Below, in pieces: positions 1 through 11,402 of a stretch of DNA of 64,000 nucleotides. The notes under the pieces were generated by a model, which saw only the letters and a program-made list of their open reading frames with translations, made no database searches and was not told the origin of the DNA. Origin of the DNA: Tomocerus qinae (Eukaryota; Arthropoda; Collembola; Entomobryomorpha; Tomoceridae); the NCBI GenBank assembly GCA_020055645.1, contig CM034546.1, forward strand, positions 102,941,812 through 103,005,811, read 5' to 3'. Position numbers and translations under genes: made by a program. Each line of letters opens with the position of its first letter. Position 1 is the first letter of the stretch.

Positions 1-1350
1 AGTACTTTTGCCCAATAATGATTAATTTTTGACCGACATCCACCGAAGCGGTTAACGTAGGCAATACCGGTAGTACTATCCATCTTAACAAGAATCTGAC
101 AACATCGAGCTTCTGATAAAAAGATTTAATACCATATAGGACAGCAATAATTTCTAAAGTATTGATATGTAAGTTCTTTTCTGCCTTAGACCAAAAACCT
201 CTAGTGTGCTTTCCTTGATAAAAGGCCCCCCAACCACTATTTGAAGCATCAATTTCTATAATATACTGAATTACGTCAGATCTTATTGGATTTTTTGAGT
301 TTGGCAAAACCTTAATCCACCAATCTATATCAAGTTGGGCAGTTAAGCTAAACGAGAGTTTAGCATTATAATCACCTAATGAATTTTCAAGTGCTTTACA
401 TTTTTCTATTTCTAATTGCCTAGTATGCAACATAGAGTATGGGATTGCCGGAGTTGCAGCCACGAGGCTACCAATTAGACTAGCTGCTTCTTCGATAGTT
501 ATGGATTGACGTTTTTGAACTGAAATAAGTAGGTTCATTAATTGGACTTTTTTCCTTTCTGGTAATGAAACGTTCATATTTACTGAGTTAAAAACAAAGC
601 CTAAATATTCAATTTCTTTTTTCGGCAATAATTCAGATTTTTTTTTTTTTAAATTAATAGGCAATCCTAACATCTTTAGCATATTTTGAGTTTCTAGTAT
701 ATTTCTAAGACACCTTTCCTCAGAACCTTCTAAAAGAAGGATGTCATCTAGATAGGCTACTGAAGTAAATCCCTGACGTGTTAGATTTGCCACTACAGGT
801 CGGATTATTTTAGTAAATAATCTAGGAGCTGAGGTTAGTCCGAAAGGTAAACAATTATATTGGTATAAATGACCTTTAAACCGAAATCTTAAATATTTTC
901 TGTCTTCATTTGCGATGGGAACTAAATAATAAGCATCCTGAAGATCTATCTTTCCCATATAACAATCCTTTGACATCAATTTTTGCACAGTTCGGCCATC
1001 CTCCATCTTAAAATGAGGACTTTCAATGTACTCATTAAGATCTTTCAGATTTATTATTAATCGGCCCGAACCGTCAGGTTTGGGTACGACAAAAATACGA
1101 GAGACAAATTGCCCTTTGCAGGGAGTCACTTCGGATATAACATCAATCTTTAACAATTTCTTTACACATTCAGTTATCTGTAAAGTTTCTGATTGACTAA
1201 ATTCCCGTTCTAAAGGTTCACTAATTTGTAAGGGGGTTTTGAAACAAATGGCAAATTGTATCCTAATATTACATCCAATACTTCAGAATCATTAGTGATA
1301 TTATACCAATTATTATAAAAATTACATAAAGATGCAGCTCTTACGGTTAT
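1..1350 (-). pseudogene. DIRS reverse transcriptase / RNase H (partial, frameshifted)
   Basis: From about 1225 down to position 1 one minus-strand frame is open without a stop. It encodes the RT palm, including the catalytic YLDD motif (near 750), then RNase H with the acidic EIDASN motif (near 250). Upstream, at about 1345-1235, the expected RT lead-in (WYNITNDSEVLDVILGYNLP) is in another frame. The switch falls at the G/C homopolymer near 1230-1236, so this copy carries a one-base indel or a sequencing error there. There is no stop because the window ends. The product would copy the element's RNA into DNA and degrade the RNA strand. It is not a host gene. Confidence 0.78.
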
Positions 1351-1359
1351 TTTGATTGC

Positions 1360-2275
1360 TCATTGTCTGAATTTTGAATTTCGAATAATATTTGCTGTAG
1401 CCTGGGATGCTTTTAATTGCTCCGAAATGCTGTCCCCAAATAACCATTCAGTACAAGCAACGTTTGATGAGCATATCCCAGCGCATTCTTTATTTAGCGA
1501 TGGTTTAATTTCGGTTTTTCGTTTAAGATTTATTTCTTGCATTAGAACACCCAAGATAGATGATGTTTCCATACTCATTCTTAGTAAATCTTCCCGTAAG
1601 GGTTTTGATATCAACTCTTTGGAAGTATATAGCGTTTCTGCCATTTTGCTTAAGCCAACTGCTGCCACAGAAATATATTGCTGTTGTTGTTGGAAATAAT
1701 AGTCATTGTCTTATTTTTTGAGATAGTATCGGCCATATTTCTGGATTCACTCGAGGAATTCCTAAGGCCTTGCAATTACTTGGGACTTTCCATTGATCCC
1801 TCAATTTTTCCAAATTCTCTTTAGGGTATTTTTGCATATATAAGCGAGAGATAGATTCAGAAATGTCATCATTTAATTGAGCCCCATATTCTGGAATTGG
1901 CTGAGTCATATTCAATATTTGAACTAGATCTTTATCTTTAGGGTCGCCAGCGGCATTTCCCTTTTCTGCATCCTTAGCAGACTTGAGCAACAAAGTAGAT
2001 ATTGGATCTTCCCTTTCTTGTTCGGAATTGTTATCATTAACTTCGCTTGTATTCATTTGTCTTTCGAACGAAAAACTGTCTTTAAGTCCATTTAGAATAT
2101 CAAAACTTGGCTCATTTGCTCTGGCATATTCTTTAGCGTTGAAAGAGTATCCGAATGATTCTTAATGCTCTCATTTATTGAGTTAATATGCCTTCGAAGT
2201 TGGACATTTTCAGTCTTTCCACCTTTTTTGAGCTTCGGATCTTTATTTTGAGCCCTTTTTAATAAAAAAGAGTTT
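1360..2275 (-). pseudogene. DIRS gag-like ORF1, broken into several frames
   Basis: Three minus-strand pieces in different frames look like one former protein. An N-terminal Lys-rich and coiled-coil-like stretch lies at about 2270-2085 (QLRRHINSINESIKNHSD). A middle piece at 2056-1703 ends with CKALGIPRVNPEIWPIL, which resembles the conserved IPRVNPEIW region of DIRS ORF1. A third piece at 1668-1360 follows. The frames disagree at about 2085-2057 and 1703-1668, so no intact protein is made. Its position directly before the RT, on the same strand, supports the gag assignment. The family assignment rests on pattern memory. Confidence 0.6.
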
Positions 2276-2355
2276 AAATGGATTTAATTAATAGGGCTTT
2301 GAATATCTCCGTTTCACTTTTACAGCGACACCGTCGTCTGCATTTCAACACATTA

Positions 2356-2720
2356 TGGGTGACTTCGTCATCCCAGGCTTTGACTAAAATTTTAGTCTGA
2401 ACTTTTGGTCAGCCCTTATTTTTATGTTTTGAGTTCATTAGAATTATGAACTTTGAGCAGCGACTTCGTCGTCTGCATGAAATCCGTGACCACGTCATCG
2501 GATGAGGCTAATTTTAATTAAAAATGGGTGACTACGTCATCCCAGGCTTTGACTAAAAATTTAGTCTGAACTTTTGGTCAGCCCTTATTTTTATGTTTTG
2601 AGTTCATTAGAATTATGAACTTTAAGCAGCGACTTCGTCGTCTGCATGAAATCCGTGACCACGTCATCGGATGAGGCTAATTTTAATTAAAAATGGGTGA
2701 CTACGTCATTCCCAGCCTCT
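2356..2720. repeat. 169-bp direct tandem repeat upstream of the DIRS gag
   Basis: Two full units start at 2356 and 2525, and a third begins at 2694 and breaks off after about 20 bases. Each unit carries spaced palindromes of the type TGACnnCGTCA (GTGACTACGTCA, GTGACCACGTCA) and GCGACTTCGTCG. The repeat lies just 5' of the gag remains on the element's coding strand, so it may be the element's 5' untranslated or promoter region. That role is inference. Confidence 0.7.
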
Positions 2721-3179
2721 GGGCATTCTTAATATTATTATTATTTTTTTTGCCATTAATACCCAAAAATAAATACTAAACTTACCGATTGGACTCATCT
2801 TCGTTAGCGGACATGTCTTGGCCAGGGTAAATGATCTTCCTTCTATTGTCAATGGCTGGGATCACAGGTTGAAAGGTAATATCTTGTGCGTGCTTCTGTC
2901 TACCGTCAAAAGAACTATGAGGTAGGACTCAACGAAGGCCGAGCTGGAGCAGGAAAGGTAAGAAGACTGGATGGCGTGGAAGACAGAACGAAAAGTTTGT
3001 TTTTTGTTTTTAAAAAGACGGTGTTTCTGGCTACTCACTATGAGCTAACTACCTATGTATGAATTGTATATGGATACCGAAGGGTTGTAATATACCGAAG
3101 GATGAATTATAATTGAAGTAGATCATCTTGCTTCCTCAATGTAGGTTTAACTAGTTTTGCGTAGCTATAACTAAGTCTA
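2721..3179. other. No gene recognised
   Basis: AT-rich spacer between the DIRS-associated repeat and the 39-bp minisatellite. I see no coding potential, RNA gene or clear repeat structure in it. Confidence 0.5.
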
Positions 3180-3845
3180 TGTGTTGTGCAGCTTTAGCTC
3201 GGCAAATATATTTGGCAAATCGGATTTAATGTGTTGTGTAGCTTTAGCTCTCCTCGTATGCAAATATATTTGGCAAATCGGATTGAATGTGTTGTGTAGC
3301 TTTAGCTCTCCTCGTATGTAAGTGAATGTGTTGTGTAGCTTTAGCTCTCCTCGTATGTAAGTGAATGTGTTGTGTAGCTTTAGCTCTCCTCGTATGTAAG
3401 TGAATGTGTTGTGTAGCTTTAGCTCTCCTCGTATGTAAGTGAATGTGTTGTGTAGCTTTAGCTCTCATCGTATGTAAGTGAATGTGTTGTGTAGCTTTAG
3501 CTCTCCTCGTATGTAAGTGAATGTGTTGTGTAGCTTTAGCTCTCCTCGTATGTAAGTGAATGTGTTGTGTAGCTTTAGCTCTCCTCGTATGTAAGTGAAT
3601 GTGTTGTGTAGCTTTAGCTCTCCTCGTATGTAAGTGAATGTGTTGTGTAGCTTTAGCTCTCCTCGTATGTAAGTGAATGTGTTGTGTAGCTTTAGCTCTC
3701 CTCGTATGTAAGTGAATGTAAGTCAATAAGTTGTGTAGCTGTAGGCTGTAGCTCTCATCGTATCTCGTATGTTGTAAGTCAATAAGTTGTGTAGCTGTAG
3801 GCTGTAGCTCTCATCGTATCTCGTATGTTGTAAGTCAATGTTGAA
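3180..3845. repeat. 39-bp minisatellite with degenerate flanks
   Basis: From about 3280 to 3720 a 39-base unit (core TGTGTAGCTTTAGCTCTCCT) repeats about 11 times almost perfectly, with one unit reading CTCATCG instead of CTCCTCG. Longer, diverged units border it: 3180-3290 carries an inserted segment containing GGCAAATATATTTGGCAAAT, and 3720-3840 holds two 60-base variants. Because 39 is divisible by three, the minus strand stays open across the array. That open frame is a by-product of the period, not evidence of a gene. Confidence 0.9.
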
Positions 3846-5205
3846 TGTGTTGTGTAGATTTAGCTTGTGTCGTATGTGAATGTGTTGTGCAGCTTTGGCT
3901 CGTATCATAGGTAAATGAACGTGTAAGCTTGTATCCTATGTAAGTGAAGTGAATGTTCGATGCTGTTAACATTTGTCTCGGATTATTTAATTTTTAAAAA
4001 TTTATATTTGGTATGATTATATTTTTTTTATCCATGCACCCAAAATTACCAAAATTTCGTACAAGAAAAAATCGTAATGAGATAATTCCGTTAATATGAA
4101 CTGTGAGTATTATCTATCTTTTTATGAATATTGCAAAGACGGCAGCCAAGAAATAATGCATGATAGTAAAATATGAGGATTGCTAGGCTCCCCTCTTGAC
4201 CTATCTTCTTTCTAACGTAATATTTAAATTTTGGCTACATAAACTTTAATTTTTTCATTATGATAAATGGTGCATCTTACATCATGAGGTAGGGTGGTAG
4301 GCGAACTGTACAAGCCAGGTCCCCAGACTATTACAACTACGGCCATGGAAAAACGATCTACTTTTTAGTATAATAGAAGAGACGGGTTGTCACGATTAGG
4401 TGAAATCGTATAGATCCGCAACGTCAGAACTTGATTGGCTTAGAGAATTTATAAGCCACTCAAATTGTGACGTTGCGCGCGGGAGCGGAGGAATACACCT
4501 TCACCGTAAGATACAACTTGTCTCTTCTCTGTTACGCCAGCGGCTCTCCCTCTGGCGGAAAGATTAGTATTCTCTGCAACTACGGCCAGTTACGTCCGGG
4601 ATTCCAGTTTCTCTAGGGCCAGTTCGCCGGACAAGTATGAATGCACGGAAGTATATTATAATAGAGTAAGTTTGATTGTGTGATTGATAGTTTATAGAAG
4701 CGGTAATAACAGTTTTATTATGCAAAAATGACATGACTTTAGAGCGTCTATTAATAACATGCATAAATGAAAATATTATATTACCAGGGCCGCAGCGTAG
4801 ATAATGGGCATAGAACCTCCTCCCCCGGAATCAAAGGAAAAACTTTTTGCTTTGAAGCGCAAAAGATTCAGTATTTTCACTCTTAATTTGTCAGGCCCAT
4901 CATCTCAAATTTTTTTTTCTGGCTGCCTGCAACCCTTTTATTCAATGCTTTAGCTTTTATTTGTCCTAAAGCGTGTCCTAAGTCCCAATGCAGTGTTAAG
5001 CTTACAAATGCAAATTGTCGTATCATTTTCTCAGCAACAACCTGCTGAGGTCGCAGCCAATATCGATTTCCAAATGATGTATAGGTAGTTCAATAAATAG
5101 TTAACATAACAGCTACCGGCTGTTTACGTGCACGCCTTCGGGTACTTACAACCTGCAAGGGACGATAATAATACGAATGCGAAGCGAAATGCAACTTATT
5201 AATTA
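3846..5205. other. No gene; possible decayed hAT-type MITE near 4786-4935
   Basis: No convincing exon. At 4787 the sequence CAGGGCCGCAGC matches the terminal repeat of the clean MITE at 26772-26925, and a decayed partner (TTTTTTCTGGCTGCCTGC) occurs near 4912-4932. This suggests an old relative about 145 bp long. No target-site duplication is visible. The rest is AT-rich spacer. Confidence 0.4.
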
Positions 5206-6090
5206 CTAGTATGGTGACCCGTCCTACGGACGGGGTTAATAACAGGGTGCTTGAATTTTCAAAAAAAATGAAAAGATAAATTATTTTAAATTTGAAAATT
5301 AATTTAAAGCAAACTTCAAAAAATTATTATTTACAAAATGTTTTAAATTTTTATTTTTAAATAACAAACCCTTAAACTTATGAATTTAACTCCATACTCA
5401 TGCGTTTATTAAGTTTAGAAAAATTTGGATTGAAGTCTCCCACTCATGCTACACAATTTAGGAATATGAGTTGGAAATTTTTCCACTTATGCTACACTTT
5501 TTAGGAATGAGTTGGAAGTCTCCCAATTATGCTACACCTTTTAGGAATATGAGTTGGAAGTCTCCCACTTATGCTACACATTTTAAAAATATGAGTCGGA
5601 AGTCTCCCACTCACGCTACACCTTTTAGGAATATGAGATGCAAGTCTCCCACTTATGCTACACCTTGAGATGGAAGTCTCCCACTTATGCTACACCTTGA
5701 GATGGAGGTCTCCCACTTATGCTACACCTTTAGTGAATTTTAGTTGAAAGTGGCCCAATTATGCTAAACCTTTTAGAAATAAGTTGGTCAAGCCGAGAAT
5801 TTTAAATAACAAACCCTTAAACTTATGAATTTAACTCTATGCCCGTGCGTTTACTAAGTTTAGGAATTTGAGTTGAAGTCTCCCAATCATTCTACACAAT
5901 TTAGGAATATGATTTGGATGTCTCCCATTTATGCTACACCTTTTTGGAATATAAATTGGAAGTCTCCCATTCATGCTACACCTTTTAGGAATATGAGTTG
6001 GAAGTTTCCCACCCATGCTACACCTTTAGTGAATTTTAGTTGGAAGTGGCCCAATTATGCTATACTTTTTAGAAATAAGTTGGTCAAGCC
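5206..6090 (-). mobile_element. Helitron-like element: 3' end plus internal 43-bp array
   Basis: Read on the minus strand, a short hairpin (arms CCCGTCC and GGACGGG around GTA, positions 5219-5237) is followed 8 nt later by CTAG ending at 5206, and then by host T. This is the canonical Helitron 3' terminus. The same ending, GTAGGACGGG then ACCA then CTAG-T, closes the complete Helitron at 50874-52787. Inside, at about 5433-6085, an imperfect unit of about 43 bases (TGGAAGTCTCCCACTTATGC core) repeats. The array is in two blocks, the second repeating the lead-in at 5360-5420 again at 5800-5870. I could not identify the 5' end. Confidence 0.6.
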
Positions 6091-7237
6091 GAGAATATAA
6101 TATTATTTATTTTCGTTTGTGTGTTGAGAGCCTGGATTTGTTTGTAACATTCCAACGCCACTGAGCCAAATTCAGGCTCTGAAATGTTAACGGAAACACA
6201 CACACACTATGCAATGATCTTATTGATAGGAATGTGAGCAGCAGGAGATCACAGTCGTCAGCCGTGGCCGTGGCCGTGCTTCACTATCACAAAGTGCACT
6301 AACAGTGCACAATACATGTAGAAATAGAAATACTTTACCACGCGGCAAGCATTAAATATTATAAAGATTTTGCCACAAAATAACTATAAGCAAAAATGAA
6401 AAACAAAAAATATTTCTTACGAACAACGAACGAAGATTCTGAAGTTTAGACATTAGAGCATTAAGATCTTATGTGCTACTAAAAGTAGTACGAGTATTAA
6501 CTGCTGGGCGATCTGGGGTAAAGGTTTTTGAAAAGGCACCAAAAATTTCAGATCTAACATGCAACAAAGATGAACCACAAAATCAACTGAAAACAAAAGT
6601 TTCAATTTCAGTCATCAGTTATTGAAATTTGATATTCTGTTTTCAATCAGTTTAGTAAATACAAAATATTATAGTCAATACATGCGAATTGCGAATAATT
6701 ATGGTTATAATTATTGTTATCGTTGATCGTGTTTTATTTTCATTGCAACTTTAAACTTAATATTTCTAATTATTGATTAATTATCATTTCAGATTTTCAA
6801 CTCGACTCAAGCACAGCATCGTGGCCTCAATATTCAGCGATTATCAACCAAAACCAGAATATCAGCAACGTTGAACGTAGACAATATAAGTTTTAATAAA
6901 AATTGAATTATCAGTTATTAAATCCTTTGCCTCGTCCGCATCACTAAAAAATTGTAATACCTTCTATATACAAAATAATTTATTTATTATTATTATATTT
7001 TTTGTTGTTTTATTGCACTCAAGGACAAAAATGCGATTTAAATATTTGTTGGAATACTTGGAATATGGCCAGGGCCACCTTATCTTCGACGACTATACAA
7101 TCAGTACTAATTGTGTTCTAATTGTGTTCAAGTTACGATGAACTGAATGCAGAAATAGAAGACAAAATAAATCATAGTATGATGGAATTTATTTTTATTT
7201 TTTATAATTTAGGTTTTTAGTTTCTTTATTTTTTCAA
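6091..7237. other. Upstream region of AREL1-like gene A; nothing recognised
   Basis: AT-rich sequence with no exon-like frame. It presumably contains the promoter and 5' UTR of gene A, but no specific element can be supported. Confidence 0.4.
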
Positions 7238-10200
7238 ATGTCGGACTTGGACCTTGTTTTGGGTGACTATGATTTTGATTTTGTTTTTATATTTTATTTT
7301 GACCAATTTTATGCACTCTTATTTGATCTTGCATTAAATGCAGGTTGTTTGTTTTTGCTAAGTACTTATTGTTTTATGATTTTAGTTAGTGGGGGAATTT
7401 TTTTGGCTGTTATTGTGATACCCTACCTCGGTTATAAAATATACATAAAGTATTTTTCGAAATGTGCCGACCTTCAATGTTGCCAACGGAGAATACCCCG
7501 ATCTGCTGCTGCTTCGGATGTGCTTCGTGGATTTATCAATCGAAGACCCCTTCCAAAAGTTGTCTTTGATTTTCCTGACTGTCTAAGGGTTGGAGAAACT
7601 GTCAGCTTTCATGTAATTGTAAGAAACGCTAAAAATTCACTTTTCATTCTAATGTTGACATGTTGAGGCAAGTACAATACAGTATCTAACACGTAAATGG
7701 ATTCAATATAATATAACAATAGACATCATTATGTGTAGTCTTTTCTTATAATATATCTTCATTTCTAATTTCAGTTTCCTAGAAGTAGTCGTCGCAACCA
7801 ATTAAATTCTGTATCCGATATTCCTCAGCTTCATCAAAATACAGTTAATCAACGTCAAAACCTGGATAACCTAACAGTGAGTGTCGAAAAACAAGCCATA
7901 ACTAACTGTTGTCACGCGGTTGCAGATAGAATTCCCCTAATAAAAGAGTTTCTTCCGGATAACGAAGAGACAGATGAGGATGTACTTCAAATTAGTTTTT
8001 TCGTCCGCGAATCTGGCTTTTATCAAGTCAATGTGTTATTTGAAAATAATCATTTAAGAGGAAGTCCATTTCCCACTCCATTCAATCCTGCCGTGGTGGA
8101 TGCTGAAAAAACCTGCTGTGTTAGGGAATCACCGACCTTACTCGCGATCTCGGGAGATCATGCGTTTATTGTTTTAAAACCAAAAGATCGATTCGGAAAT
8201 GAATGTAATTATGGTGATGTCGTGACCAAGGCTTTCACTTTTCGCGTTTTACAAGTACGTCTCACTGTCATATGTCAAATGATATCCTATATTCATACTA
8301 ATTCAAATGTTAAGTGTTGTAGTGTACCCTTATTTCTTACATCTTTAAAATATGATTACTAACATTTTTTTTGTTTTGTAAGGTGGACCAAAGCCTTCGA
8401 GGTATTGATGTGGAACAAGTAATATATTCATTTACTCGGGAATGGAACGATAATACCGATACAGAATTTGGGTCGACACGTTCATTAGAAGTTAAATTGC
8501 AAGCAGAATTCATTGAACCTGGTGTTTTTCAAGGAATCATAGCGTATGAGGATGTCGCCATCCAAAATGGAATTTTTGATATAATTGTTCTTTCTCCTGA
8601 CGAAAATGAAGTTTTCAGTCGTAGTATCAGAGAAAATCCTGGCTCAAGATACCATGAAGCTAGGCTTCTTACAATTGGATCGGAAATTCAAAAGAAGTTA
8701 CGGCAGGTCTACGTGTATGTCGCTCCTAAAGTGGTTTCTGTAAAGGAATTCTTTTTCGGTGTAATTCCCAACAAAATAGGAGTGTTCCGCGTTTTACCTG
8801 CGACAAAGGTTTTAATATTTATATTGCTAATTGGATTAATATTTTATACTATCGGTTAATTGTGTTCCGACAGAATTTTAACTACATTTTAACTTTGATT
8901 TAGATGCAATTAATGTTCCAAAATATTGAAACTAGCACCAGTACATTCACTATTTCAGACAGAATTCAAAAAGTGACCTTGGAAATGGATACCATGTCAT
9001 CAAGGGTGGTTATGGCTATGTTTGCTCAGTTTTTGAAACAGCGACTTGGTAACTTATTTTCTAATTACTACAAGTTTAAGTATCAGGGGCAAAAGAACGG
9101 GCATGTATTGCTTATTGCTGTAAATGCTGTATTTCGATCTAACATTGATGGTCAATGAAAGTATCTCAGAGTTTTATATTGGTAGTGACAAATGACAAAA
9201 GATCATAAAAGATGACCCAATTGGCCATGTTCTATTGGCCCAGGATATATTCATTGGCTGTTGTAAATTTTCAAAAGGCAAAACCATGACTGAATATTTT
9301 TTTTGAACTATCAGGTGGATCTGAATCTTTTGAAAATAAGCAAAAATTTTTTTATGAAGAATTGAAATGTGCTCGGGAAGGTAGTATGAGACTTACTTCT
9401 ACCGTGATCAATATACAACGACAAACCATCATTGGCTCGGTATGTATTGAATAATGTAAAAATAATATTGTATTTATAAATATTCTTAAGTGTTGGATTG
9501 GCTGTATTTAGGCAGCGGGGTCTCGTTACCCCCATTGCCTCTAATTCCTCCACCTTTGCCCCCTTCCCAGTTGTCACTTAATCCACCGCCTTTTATGTTG
9601 CCCCCGTTGCTTAGATTAAGTGGGTACACTATGGGGCAACGGGGGAGTGGCGATTAGGGCAACGAGATCCCGCTGACTAAATTCAAGTGTTCACACTAGC
9701 AAATATCTTGACTTAATTTGAACTAATTTTTCGAAATGTAATTATATCAGACGTTAAGTGAAACGAAAGCCTTCACTTCGAAAGAGTGGTGTAAGAATTT
9801 TAAAATTAAGTTTTGCGGAGAAGAAGGAGCCGATGATGGAGGTCTACGGCGAGAGTGGTTGGATCTCATATGCCAACAAATGTTCGAAAACAGCTCCAAT
9901 GGTATGTTTTGCTCTTTGGGAAATTCCCGGCTTGTTCATCCAAATGCTGCTAGAGATATCAACAAATGGACTATGAAGCACTACGAGTTGGCAGGGAAGA
10001 TTGTTGGAAAATGTAATATAATGCTATATACATAAGTTACCGATTATTCATTGATTTTTGAATATTTTTTAAAATTTGATAATTTTTATAATTAGGCTTA
10101 TTCGAGACAGCCATAGGGGGTAAGCGAGTTCAGCTTTATTCAAGTGAATAAATAGGCGGCCACCAATTTCACGAATTGGAATAAGTAAGTTACGACAAAA

Positions 10201-11402
10201 AACCATTATTTTCTGATTATTTATTTATTTCCAGGTCATTATAAACAAATGGTAAACGGAAGATTTAGTCGCTCTTTCTTGGGACAGATAATTGGATTCT
10301 CTCCTCACTACAAGGTTAATTTTTTTGTCTTCAATACCCATCGGTTGGGCTCACTGTAATTAATCATAAATAGGTGATAACTTAAGTATTTTATTTTTGT
10401 ATAAAGTATTTCGAGCAAGATGACCCTGAACTGTACCTTGGGAAAGTAAAATATATTTTAGAAAATGATGTTTTGCCAATGGATCTCAATTTTACGGAAG
10501 AGGAGTACAATGCCAATGGGCAACTCAGCAAGGTATAATGTGACCATTTTAAAAATTTATCCATCTTTTTGAAATGTAACATTAAAAGTGAAGGACTTTT
10601 ATTTGAATTGAACATGGACTTTCCTGTTTCTAGCCAATACTTATAATGTAGTAACTGTAATTATATCGTTTATATATATCTTTCTTAATTGCAGACTGTC
10701 GAATTAATGCCAAACGGAGGAAAGATCGTAGTAACTAATGAAAACAAAGAAGACTACTTAAACGCTTTGGCACACTACCGCCTTTCCACCAAAGTGAAAC
10801 GTGAGATTGAATCATTTTTAAAAGGACTTGCAGAAATCGTTCCTGATGGATTGCTAATGAATTTTGACGAAAATGAATTAGAAGTAACTAATAAATATAT
10901 TGAAATATTGCTATATAAAGTGTCTTTGCATTAATAAATACTGTATTGATTATTTGAATTTTAGATCTTAATGTGTGGTAAGAGTAAGTTTGACTTAGAA
11001 GATTTGCAAGCATATCATATGGAAAGTGATGAAGATAATAACTATCGAAAAATACTCCCTTGGTTCTGGACAGCAGTTACGGGAATGACAGATGAAGAAA
11101 AAGCCCGGTTACTACAGTTTACGACCGGGTCATCGCTTTTACCACATGGCGGATTTAAGGTAGTTATGTTGTAAGTAATAAAGTTAATTTATAGGGTTTT
11201 TAATGAAATTTCTTTTCTCCTTTTGGTTTAGGAACTTCAACCAACTTTTCGCGTGACTGTTTATAGTGATATGGGGAAACTTCCAATTGCTCACACATGT
11301 TTCAATGAGATTTGTCTGTCTAACCATCGCAACTACGAAGAATTTGAAAAAGCTTTACGTACTGCTATCAATGAAGGAAGCGAAGGTTTTGCTATCTTGT
11401 AA
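7238..11402 (+). CDS. AREL1: AREL1-like HECT E3 ubiquitin ligase, copy A (complete)
   Basis: Exons: 7238-7262, 7344-7618, 7775-8254, 8383-8808, 8904-9048, 9315-9439, 9751-10012, 10096-10119, 10235-10314, 10407-10532, 10695-10883, 10965-11159, 11232-11402. All junctions are GT-AG with matching phase and give 840 aa (human AREL1 has 823). An N-terminal membrane segment (about residues 10-45) precedes two filamin-like repeats (GSPF motif near the end of the first; PKDRFGNEC in the second; NGIFDIIVL near its end). The C-terminal HECT domain has GLRREWLDL, FAGK-type AGKIVGKC and QFTTGSS signatures. The catalytic cysteine is in HTCFNEICL (codon 11298-11300), 33 residues before the end as in human AREL1. 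AREL1 ubiquitinates IAP antagonists in vertebrates; substrates here are unknown. The first intron (81 bp) is in frame and stop-free, so a retained-intron form of 867 aa is also possible. Tail to tail with copy B. Confidence 0.88.
9507..9681. mobile_element. MITE with TTTAGGCAGCGG-type terminal inverted repeats
   Basis: Lies within an intron of copy A. The left end TTTAGGCAGCGGGGTCTCGT pairs with the right end ACGAGATCCCGCTGACTAAA. Interior GC-rich segments (CCCCCATTGCC and GGGGCAACGGGGG) also pair partly. A second member with the same ends lies at 32290-32433. No transposase is present. Confidence 0.6.

Larger units (their letters stand above)
1..2280 (-). mobile_element. DIRS-type retrotransposon, truncated by the window edge
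   Basis: Reading the minus strand, a gag-like region (about 2270-1360) is followed by reverse transcriptase and RNase H that run off position 1. The reverse transcriptase style (VPKPDGSGRLIINLKDLN, then AYLDDILLL) and the RNase H style (EIDASNSGWGAF, then LHINTLEILAVLYGIKSF) are typical of DIRS/Ngaro tyrosine-recombinase retrotransposons rather than Gypsy or LINE elements. The recombinase and the far terminus lie outside the window. Frame breaks in gag and near the start of the RT suggest a dead copy. Confidence 0.8.

Noticed and set aside
3244..3726. 160-aa ORF of repeating HIHLHTRRAKATQ units
   Set aside because: It exists only because the minisatellite period (39) is divisible by three. 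No start context, neighbours or family support a gene.
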